DNA from: a bacterium
GTDB lineage: Bacteria; Elusimicrobiota; Elusimicrobia; UBA1565; UBA9628
NCBI GenBank assembly: GCA_021796015.1
Contig: JAJYOT010000008.1
Span: 1 to 44,933, forward strand
DNA: 44,933 bases
Direction: 5' to 3'
The notes beneath the pieces are model-generated. The model was not told the origin of the DNA. It saw only the letters and a list, made by a program, of their open reading frames with translations, and searched no databases. A program made the position numbers and the translations under genes. Shown in pieces: positions 1 through 6,242 of this stretch. Numbering within the stretch: position 1 is the stretch's first letter; every line of letters begins with the position of its first letter.

Positions 1-111
1 TTTATCCCTTTCGCGCAGTTCCCCATGCCCCAGACTGCTCAGCGTATAGACTTTTTTCAAGTTCGTATACCGGTATTCCCTGACATATCCGCCCTTATTG
101 AGGAGGAAAAC

Positions 112-620
112 ATGACAACAAATGAAACCGACGTCGTAATGGAAGATGAACGCGCAACTACCTTGGAGAAGAGATTTCTCCGAATCGAGGAATTGTCGGA
201 GTATATGGGAACCCCCGTGGCCACGCTTTACACCTGGACTCACCAGAAAAAGATTCCGCATCTTAGGCGCTGTCAACAAATAATATGGACAAATTTGGAA
301 GCCCATCTTCGAGCCGACTTCTTCGTTGCTCGGCACTCGCATAGGCTCGCTATGCTCGCTTCTCGCGCCTCGAATTCGGCTCGAAGATGGGCTTCCCCTT
401 CGGGGCCAGGCGATTTTGGGCTGCGCCTTTGCGAGGCTCGGCTCACATATCTCGATATGCTCGCCTCGCCGCGCTTCGGCTCGCTCCAAACTTACCTGAC
501 CAAATTGTTCATATTATTTGTTGACAGCGCCTTAAGATGGGTCGTTCGGTGCGCTTCGACTTAAGGGAAATAGAAGCGTGGCTTAATGAAAGGCGCGTGG
601 AGATTTCATCCTTCGCGTAA
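112..620 (+). pseudogene. Excisionase-like (MerR/HTH_17) gene split by a MITE-like insertion
   Basis: The start is the ATG at 112, placed 4 bases after an AGGAGGA ribosome site (101-107). The first half encodes an HTH_17 / excisionase-type winged helix containing RFLRIEELSEYMGTPVATLY, followed by KKIPH. Removing 266-531 plus one 3-bp TTA copy joins CATCTTA to AGATGGGTCGT. The frame then continues as LKMGRSVRFDLREIEAWLNE and stops at 618-620, which is the classic end of this domain. As it stands the frame runs into the insertion and ends out of frame near 564, so the product lacks the wing and last helix. Such proteins direct phage or island excision, or act as small regulators. No integrase is seen nearby. 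A short perfect palindrome, ATACCGGTAT (67-76), lies upstream and may be an operator. The reconstruction is read directly from the sequence; the precise role is inferred. Confidence 0.8.
266..531. mobile_element. 266-bp MITE-like palindromic element with 3-bp TTA duplication
   Basis: The ends are inverted repeats of about 32 bp: GGCGCTGTCAACAAATAATA at the left and its complement at the right, with one mismatch and one indel further in. TTA flanks both sides (263-265 and 532-534), and excision restores the interrupted excisionase frame. Inside lies a second, perfect 21-bp inverted repeat (297-317 with 376-396). Small hairpins GCATAG-GCTCG-CTATGC, CCCC-TTC-GGGG and CATAT-CTCG-ATATG also occur. 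There is no credible coding capacity; the frame through it is a read-through of the host gene. This fits a non-autonomous element moved in trans by a transposase outside the window. The transposase family is unknown. Confidence 0.85.
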
Positions 621-701
621 AACGGAAAAAGGTGACGGCGGATGGAACTTTTTAGGCGTTTTTGAGCAAGTAAAGTATGGGACAGCTACGCGGCAAACAC
701 A

Positions 702-730
702 TTGACAATATATGTTCTTTATATTACAAT
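702..730 (+). promoter_or_regulatory. Sigma70-type promoter of the AbiE-like operon
   Basis: TTGACA (702-707), a 17-base spacer and TACAAT (725-730) give a near-consensus housekeeping promoter. It sits about 50 bases upstream of the preferred TTG start at 781. Confidence 0.65.
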
Positions 731-750
731 GTTCATTATTAATGAACATT
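728..750. promoter_or_regulatory. Perfect 23-bp palindrome, likely operator of the toxin-antitoxin operon
   Basis: Arms AATGTTCATTA and TAATGAACATT flank a single central T. The site overlaps the last three bases of the -10 box and covers the expected transcription start. This is the right place for an autorepressor, and AbiEi-type antitoxins are known to repress their own promoters at inverted repeats. Binding is inferred. Confidence 0.6.
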
Positions 751-780
751 GATATTCTAAAGAATGAAGGTGAGGACATT

Positions 781-1827
781 TTGACTGCGGCTTGTCTGGG
801 AAAGTTACGGCAAGCCCTGGGATCAAATTTTTCGATACGCCTAAAACGGCGGGGCGCGCCGGACCATGAGCTTGAGCTTTGGTTGGGAGATAAGCCCCCT
901 CTTAAGTTGGCGGTAGAGGTCAAGAGGCGGATTGTCAGTCGAAACCAGGCGTTCCCTATCATCCATCGGTTTCGGGATTTGCCCTGCCATGGCGTCGGCG
1001 CGCTGGTCTTTTCTGATTGGATTGCGGAATCCGTAGCGGAGGAATTCCGAAAAGCGGGAGTATTTTTCGCCGATGCCGAAGGGAACGCCTTTATCAGAAA
1101 ACCTCCTTGGATTTTGGTGGACATACGAGGCAAGAAGCCGATGAGGCCCCTGAAAGCCGAACCGGGAAGACTTATCGAACCTGCGGGGCTCAAGGCGTTG
1201 CATTATCTCCTTACGCGCCCGGAAGTTTTGGGCCAATCCCTGCGCGCGATTGGGGAAGGGGCGGAGGTTTCCCTTGGGACCGTCCACCTGGTCATGAAGG
1301 AGCTTTGGCGCGGCCAATGGCTCTTGCCCGCGAGAGGTGGCGGACGACGATTCGGAAATCTCAATGGATTGCTTGAACTTTTCATTCGCGGGTATGGACT
1401 TAAATTACGGCCCGCCTGCCTGCTGGGACGCTACAGGCATCAGGAACGGCTTCCCGCGAACATCCTGAAGGGATTTTCTCGACGCTTGGAGGGTTTGGAA
1501 GGGCATTGGGCCGTGACTGGCGGGATGGCCGCGCGGGAAATCACTCATCATTTAGAGCCGGACACGGTGGCTCTCTTGGTGGACGAACAATCTCGAACAA
1601 AGCTGGAAGGGGAGCCGATGTTGCGGGATGAGGAGGGAGGCAATGTCGTGTTTCTCCGCCTTTTCGGTTCCGCCGCCATCGCGGGCCAATCCAAGGGGCC
1701 GTGGCCCATGGCGACTCCGCTTTTGGTCTATGCCGAACTCCTCGAAGCCGGCGGCGCGCGGGATTTGGAGGCGGCGAGGATGATCTACGAACGCTTTCTG
1801 GAACCCGGACTCTCGCATGGAACATGA
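781..1827 (+). CDS. AbiEi-family (DUF2186-like) type IV antitoxin / transcriptional regulator
   Basis: The protein has about 348 residues from the TTG at 781, which follows AAGGTGAGG by 5 bases. ATGs at 712 and 742 are in frame, but they lie inside the promoter and operator, so they are less likely. The N-terminal third (GDKPPLKLAVEVKRR, then ALVFSDWIAESVAEEFRKAG) looks like the alpha/beta domain of AbiEi_2 proteins. Its acidic residues followed by E-x-K recall a PD-(D/E)XK fold, but activity cannot be claimed. The middle (LSLGTVHLVMKELWRGQWL-type segment) is a winged helix for DNA binding. The C-terminal part ends with the usual PLLVYAELLEAGGARDLEAA segment. The protein should neutralise the downstream nucleotidyltransferase toxin and repress the operon. 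It overlaps that gene by 11 bases. Family assignment is fairly sure; function is by homology only. Confidence 0.75.
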   Translation: MTAACLGKLRQALGSNFSIRLKRRGAPDHELELWLGDKPPLKLAVEVKRRIVSRNQAFPIIHRFRDLPCHGVGALVFSDWIAESVAEEFRKAGVFFADAEGNAFIRKPPWILVDIRGKKPMRPLKAEPGRLIEPAGLKALHYLLTRPEVLGQSLRAIGEGAEVSLGTVHLVMKELWRGQWLLPARGGGRRFGNLNGLLELFIRGYGLKLRPACLLGRYRHQERLPANILKGFSRRLEGLEGHWAVTGGMAAREITHHLEPDTVALLVDEQSRTKLEGEPMLRDEEGGNVVFLRLFGSAAIAGQSKGPWPMATPLLVYAELLEAGGARDLEAARMIYERFLEPGLSHGT

Positions 1828-2665
1828 ACTCAGGAAGGCAGTTGAAGAGGTCGCCGCCGCCGCCAAGGGCCTGAATCTCGACATCATACTCGTCGGGGCT
1901 TTGATGGCGGAGGTCACGCCGGAAATCGAAGCGGATTACCCCCGATTCCGACGGACAAACGACGCGGACTTTGGCTTTTATGTCAAGGACTGGGCGGCCT
2001 ACGGCAAGATGCGGGACGAACTCTTGCGTCGGGGATTTACGCTCAACCGGCACATCGAGCACCGCTTGGACTGCGGCGGCGCTATCGTGGATCTCATTCC
2101 TTATGGAGATCGGATCGCGCCTGGGGGAAAGCTCACTTGGCCAAAATCGGAAATCGAGATGATGGTGACGGGTTTTGATGAGGTTTGCGCGGCGGCTCGC
2201 GCGTCCGCTTCATTAAAAGGTTTTCCCGTTCCGGTGATTACCGTTCCAGGATTCGCGCTGTTAAAAATCATCGCCTATCTTGACCGCAAGAGCCAAGGCA
2301 GGGATAAGTATAAGGACGATGCCAAGGATATTGAGTATTGGTTGCTCAATTACGCGGGCGGCGTTAAGGACGATAGGCGCTTTGGACTCGTTAAAAAACC
2401 CGGTCTTAAGCATGAGGATTATGGGACAGCCGGAGCTGTTTTGCTTGGAAGGGAGGTTGGCGCATTGGCCTCGAAAGAAGCGGCGGCGTATATCGAGCGG
2501 TTCCTGAAAGAGTCCGAGGACCGCTATTCCTCATTCGTGAACCTATTGACCGCTGGATTGACCGCCGAGGCGTTCGACGGGAAATGCGACGAAGTCCTTG
2601 CGCTATTGGCCGCCTTTAAGAAGGGCTACCAACACGCCCTGAAGTCAAGGAGCCAACGGGAATGA
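1817..2665 (+). CDS. AbiEii/AbiGii-type nucleotidyltransferase toxin
   Basis: The protein has 282 residues in the nucleotidyltransferase (DNA polymerase beta-like) fold. VGALMAE (26-32) is the helix-turn region, RRTNDADF supplies the paired metal-binding aspartates D49 and D51, and GGAIVDLIPYG supplies the third acid, D92. PGFALLKIIAYLDR and KDDAKDIEYWL (about 150-180) are the conserved helices of AbiEii-like proteins. In characterised family members the enzyme adds nucleotides to tRNA or other targets and arrests growth. All three acids are present, so the enzyme looks intact. Translation is coupled to the upstream antitoxin by an 11-base overlap. The pair sits in a decayed mobile island, which suits a phage-defence or stabilisation module. 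The substrate is unknown. Confidence 0.75.
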   Translation: MEHELRKAVEEVAAAAKGLNLDIILVGALMAEVTPEIEADYPRFRRTNDADFGFYVKDWAAYGKMRDELLRRGFTLNRHIEHRLDCGGAIVDLIPYGDRIAPGGKLTWPKSEIEMMVTGFDEVCAAARASASLKGFPVPVITVPGFALLKIIAYLDRKSQGRDKYKDDAKDIEYWLLNYAGGVKDDRRFGLVKKPGLKHEDYGTAGAVLLGREVGALASKEAAAYIERFLKESEDRYSSFVNLLTAGLTAEAFDGKCDEVLALLAAFKKGYQHALKSRSQRE

Positions 2666-2825
2666 GCGTTTCAGGCGGTGAACTCTCGTTTTGGAGGTCC
2701 AATCCAGGTGTCCATCTGGGTGTCCACTTGGGATGTAAAACGGCATAAAATGGCATTAACCGGTATAAAAGGAAAAAGTTCTGTTTCTAGTCGGAAAACG
2801 GCGATTTTTTGAGTTCTTCCTCGGG

Positions 2826-2888
2826 GAATCCGCAAGGCTCGTGAACGGTTTTACAGACCGTTGCTTTTGACCGCTCAGCCACCCAACC
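2826..2888 (-). pseudogene. Truncated tRNA-Tyr(GTA)-like remnant
   Basis: Read on the minus strand from 2888: acceptor 5' strand GGTTGGG, then TG, D-arm GCT-GAGCGGTCAAA-AGC, A, and anticodon arm ACGGT-CTGTAAA-ACCGT, giving anticodon GTA. A long variable arm, TCACGAGCCTTGCG, follows as in tRNA-Tyr. Similarity stops at GGATTC, where the T-loop TTCGAAT should be. No T stem or acceptor 3' strand CCCAACC follows. A breakpoint in the T-loop is typical of integration or deletion at a tRNA att site. It cannot be a functional tRNA as seen. Confidence 0.5.
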
Positions 2889-2953
2889 GAAAGCAATTTT
2901 CCTTACTCGGTTGGATGGCTGTTCGCTGCCGTTTACCGCCACCCAACCGAAAG
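2876..2953. repeat. Three copies of the tRNA-Tyr 5' end as inverted and direct repeats
   Basis: CAGCCACCCAACCGA (2876-2890) faces TCGGTTGGATGGCTG (2907-2921), an inverted repeat with one mismatch in 15. A direct copy GCCACCCAACCGAAAG recurs at 2878-2893 and 2938-2953, exactly 60 bases apart. All three contain the tRNA-Tyr acceptor start. They may be nested att cores left by repeated integration. Confidence 0.6.
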
Positions 2954-3047
2954 ACGACTCTTTCATGATAGCTTTTTCGTTTTTTGATTGGCAAACAGAA
3001 GAATTATTGAGCGAGTGTTTTGCGAATTGGCGGGGTGGACTGTTTCC

Positions 3048-5216
3048 TTAGATTTTTCGATGGGTGAAACTTTTGAGAGCGGCGCTGAACTCTCTCTTTT
3101 GGTCGGGTTTTGGAAGACTGCGCTTGAGGGTTTTAAATATCGCCAACAGAGACTTTCGGGATAGGCCAGGATTTTTCCTAAGCGCCCATAACTGCCGGCT
3201 GAGCGCGATGGCCATGGGCGCCGCGTTGGGAGTTGTCGCAAATTGGTTCCACCAGTTGATAAGCGCCTGCTTGTCCTTGATGCCTTGGTAAGTCAAAACA
3301 GCTTGGCGAATGCGCGTGTCCTCTTTTGGAACTAAAGTTTCAACCGGGTTTTTGGGGGGCAAACTTTGGATTTTGCCCAACGCAATTTTCTCAGCCAGAG
3401 AGATATCCGATTGCGCCGCGCCTGGCTTGGGGTATTTTAAGGCATAAAGCCAGGTGGATTGGATGTCAGCGTCAAAGCCGGCTTCTTTCAATAAAGAAAA
3501 CGCAGTGCTGTTTTCTAAATTATGAGAAACCAAAAGAATAGTGGTCGGGATTTGATTATTTCCGTGAGAGACGAAAAAGACGGGTTTGTTCAGATTGTCG
3601 GCGGCGCGTTTTAAGGCTTGAAATAAAAAAGCCATGGCCGATGCGTAAATTCTCTCATTCCAATAATTTAAAATTCGAGGATCCGCGCTTTTGGCGGGCG
3701 CAGCTTTAAGGCTTTGGGCCAAATCTGAAAGACCTTGAAGGCCGGCGGAGTCGCCGCTTAAACTTTGATAGGCCTTGGCCAAATTTTCCGCATCTTGAAC
3801 GGAGGGCGCGCGCTTAAAATTAAAAAAAGGTTCGCTCAAGGTTTGAAGATTAAGAAAAACGACTGAAGAAGCTGGAGTCGCCTGACCAGGATTTTTGTCC
3901 AAGAAGCGAAGGATCCGTTTAAAAGCGGGATTGTGAGTTTGAAACTTAATTCCATTTCCAAAATTGACGCGCGTAGGCGCGCGAAACATTGCGACCATGC
4001 GCCAAAACCAATTCCAGAGGCGATGAGTGAATATCTGGGCGGAGTATTTCGTCGCGCTTAAAGCTGCCGCAAGAGATGATTTTCCCGCGAGATTTCTTCC
4101 TAAAGCGTAGAAGGCTTTCCAGCTGAGGTTCAGTGGCGGGGCGAAAACTTTTTGGCTGCCGAAAATGAGAGCCAGATTTTCGACTTGGCCTTGCGGTAAA
4201 AATTTGAGAGAGAGGTGAGAGAGTTTAAAAGGTGGGAGAAGCGCCTTAAATTGTCGGGCGGGGGTTTCTATTAGGCGCAAGCTGGAATTGACTTCAATTG
4301 GAGAATCAGTTTCTTGTGGCGCGGATTTCTCGATATTCCGAAGATAGCTTTGGGTTTCCGGCCAATTGAGAATCAGGGGTTTTTGTGGGTTTCCTAAAAG
4401 GGAGTTCCAAGACTCAAAGGCCTTAAGGCCGCGTTCAAAGAGAGTGGTCTTGCGGTTAAGCGCGGCGGCCGCGGTTTCTTTTAAGAGTTTTGGTAAGGCC
4501 TGTTGAGATTTCCTTCCGGCCGATTGGAGGATGACGCGTTTAAATTGCGAGGCGATGGCTTGGATGATTTCTTTCTTTTTGACGGCTTCATCTGTCGTTT
4601 CAAGAGCCGATTGGAATAAAACTGGAGCATCATAAATGGAGGCGGAAGCGGCAACGGAGGCCGCCTGATAAATACGGTCAAAAGCGTTTTCCGTTTTTCC
4701 CTGAACTTGAGTCGTGGGCGCTTGCGGTGCGTGAGAAGGAGAAGCGCTCTCGCGGTCAAAAATTTTCCGTAATTCGCTTTGAAGAGCCGCGACATCTTCT
4801 GAATTTATATTTTGGTTTCTAAGAGAATTGAGCGTTTTCTCTTGCCTTTTCCAGGTTTTATTTTTCGGCGGAAGCCCTACTGGGAGATTTTGCCCGACTG
4901 TTGGAGCGGTATTTCCTTGAGCCGGAGCTGTTTTTAGGGGGGGTGAATTCTGGGCCGTTTGTGTTTGAGGAGTTAGAACGGTTTTGGTTGGCGAAATTGT
5001 TTGAGCGTTTTGAGTTCCAACATCGGGAAGAGATTCCGATTCGGACGGTAAGGTTTCCTGAGGCGTGTTTTCTGGAGCACTTAAATTCTGATCCGGAGTT
5101 TGGGGTTGCGTGAGAATAGGCGAATTATCGGTTGAAGGGGTTTCTATTTTGAGACCTTGCGGCCCGGCTTGGGCTTTCCAAGAGACAAGACAAGAGAGAA
5201 GAAGAATCAACCGCAT
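3048..5216 (-). CDS. Large exported protein of unknown function
   Basis: The protein has 722 residues. It starts with a short signal peptide (MRLILLLSCLVSWKAQAG, cut after AQA), then about 110 residues of Pro/Gln/Thr/Ser-rich linker. Helical segments follow (for example AALQSELRKIFDRESA, about 145-160), and then a body of about 500 residues. A C-terminal half motif VFFVSHGNNQIPTTILLVSH recalls an alpha/beta fold core but matches no family I recognise. The C-terminus is basic and helical. The gene lies 53 bases downstream of mltB on the same strand, so the two may be co-transcribed and act in the periplasm. No lipobox or outer-membrane anchor is evident. Function unknown. Confidence 0.6.
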   Translation of the reverse strand: MRLILLLSCLVSWKAQAGPQGLKIETPSTDNSPILTQPQTPDQNLSAPENTPQETLPSESESLPDVGTQNAQTISPTKTVLTPQTQTAQNSPPLKTAPAQGNTAPTVGQNLPVGLPPKNKTWKRQEKTLNSLRNQNINSEDVAALQSELRKIFDRESASPSHAPQAPTTQVQGKTENAFDRIYQAASVAASASIYDAPVLFQSALETTDEAVKKKEIIQAIASQFKRVILQSAGRKSQQALPKLLKETAAAALNRKTTLFERGLKAFESWNSLLGNPQKPLILNWPETQSYLRNIEKSAPQETDSPIEVNSSLRLIETPARQFKALLPPFKLSHLSLKFLPQGQVENLALIFGSQKVFAPPLNLSWKAFYALGRNLAGKSSLAAALSATKYSAQIFTHRLWNWFWRMVAMFRAPTRVNFGNGIKFQTHNPAFKRILRFLDKNPGQATPASSVVFLNLQTLSEPFFNFKRAPSVQDAENLAKAYQSLSGDSAGLQGLSDLAQSLKAAPAKSADPRILNYWNERIYASAMAFLFQALKRAADNLNKPVFFVSHGNNQIPTTILLVSHNLENSTAFSLLKEAGFDADIQSTWLYALKYPKPGAAQSDISLAEKIALGKIQSLPPKNPVETLVPKEDTRIRQAVLTYQGIKDKQALINWWNQFATTPNAAPMAIALSRQLWALRKNPGLSRKSLLAIFKTLKRSLPKPDQKREFSAALKSFTHRKI

Positions 5217-5269
5217 ATCTTTATTGTATCAGAGTTGGGCGGTTTTACGAAGACAAATGTTTCAATGTT

Positions 5270-6193
5270 TCAATGACCGCTGGAAAGCTTGTCGGAAATC
5301 TTTCCACGTAGTTCGAGAATGGCTCGGACGTAGTTGTCGGAAGGATTATAGGCGTAAATGGAATTCCAAATCGCAGAGCCTGGGGTCAAGTCTCCGGGCG
5401 CGTACCCATGAGCGATGAGATAATGAGCGACGCTGGCTAAGACGTCCGGCCAAGTTTTCCAATCTTTAACGCCGTCTCCGTCGAAATCAACGGCATAGGC
5501 GTTGTAGCTGGAAGGCATGAATTGAAAATAGCCGAAAGCCCCGGCATAAGAGCCGTCAATTGATTGGGGTGGGATATTTCCTTTATAACAGAGTTCCAGG
5601 TAAGCGGCAAGTTCCTGGCGGGCCCAATCGGAAAGGGCCGGAATTTTGGCCGCGATGGTGTAAAGAGCGGAGATGACCGGAATGTTTCCGGTGACGTGTC
5701 CCCAACGGGTTTCGACTCCTACCAGGCTGACCAAGACTAACGGGTCAACCTGGTAATCATTTTGAATTTGAGACAAAAGTTCCGCGTGTCTTTGATAGAA
5801 AGCGGCGCCGTAATCAATGTTGGCCTTCGTGATAAAGCGCTTGCGGTATTCTTCGTAGGGCATTTTTTCAGCGGGTCTGTGAAGCAGAGAAATAATGGCC
5901 GGGATGATTTTGGTCTTAGGACTGAAGATGGCGCTTCGGATAAAAGACGGGGGAACGTTGGTGTTAGCGAGGCGATGGAGAATATCACGGTAAATGGTCC
6001 GCTTGCCCAGGGCTTTTTTACTTTCGGTTAAACGGCCCAAGGAGGAGCTTTTTTGTTTCAGAAGAACTTGAATTTGCCCGATTTGATTAAAAAAAGCGGA
6101 GTCGGTTTGCGGCAAGTTTTCCGCTTGCGTTAAGCTGAGATGACCGGCTAAGAGGACGGAGAGTAAGACGAAGGTCAGTTTTTTAATATTCAT
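5270..6193 (-). CDS. mltB: Lytic murein transglycosylase B (MltB, GH103)
   Basis: The protein has 307 residues with a Sec signal peptide (cut near LSLTQA-EN) and no lipobox, so it is probably a free periplasmic form like SltB. It cleaves the MurNAc-GlcNAc bond of peptidoglycan and leaves 1,6-anhydroMurNAc ends. The GH103 catalytic glutamate is in LVGVETRWG (E161). The conserved AGAFGYFQFMPSSYNAYAVD and the DFDGDGVKDWKTWPDVLASV repeat-like segment follow. It is slightly shorter than E. coli MltB and lacks a C-terminal binding domain. It is divergently arranged with the O-antigen ligase gene, with only 49 bases between them. No strong ribosome site precedes the ATG. Confidence 0.9.
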   Translation of the reverse strand: MNIKKLTFVLLSVLLAGHLSLTQAENLPQTDSAFFNQIGQIQVLLKQKSSSLGRLTESKKALGKRTIYRDILHRLANTNVPPSFIRSAIFSPKTKIIPAIISLLHRPAEKMPYEEYRKRFITKANIDYGAAFYQRHAELLSQIQNDYQVDPLVLVSLVGVETRWGHVTGNIPVISALYTIAAKIPALSDWARQELAAYLELCYKGNIPPQSIDGSYAGAFGYFQFMPSSYNAYAVDFDGDGVKDWKTWPDVLASVAHYLIAHGYAPGDLTPGSAIWNSIYAYNPSDNYVRAILELRGKISDKLSSGH

Positions 6194-6242
6194 ATTTTAA
6201 GTTTAGCATAGAAACTCTTACATTGGGCTAGAAGAAATTCCT

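Larger units (their letters stand above)
2666..3047. other. Gene-free junction with att-like features
   Basis: This 382-base stretch has no credible gene. It begins with a repeat-like segment (GGTGTCCATCTGGGTGTCCA) of the kind I associate with the 3' flank of tyrosine-integrase genes. It then carries a truncated tRNA-Tyr-like sequence (2826-2888) and repeated copies of its 5' end. I read it as the edge of an old integrated element. No clear rho-independent terminator was found. Confidence 0.45.

Noticed and set aside
25..564. Open frame of 179 codons across the insertion
   Set aside because: Its second half is the inverted-repeat element read through; the start at 112 has the ribosome site and the true 3' part of the gene lies at 532-620.
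621..700. Possible integrase remnant after the excisionase gene
   Set aside because: Short, with stops in every useful frame, and no recombinase motif can be seen.
606..1317. Minus-strand frames opposite the antitoxin
   Set aside because: No ribosome sites or family features; they mirror the codon pattern of the plus-strand gene.
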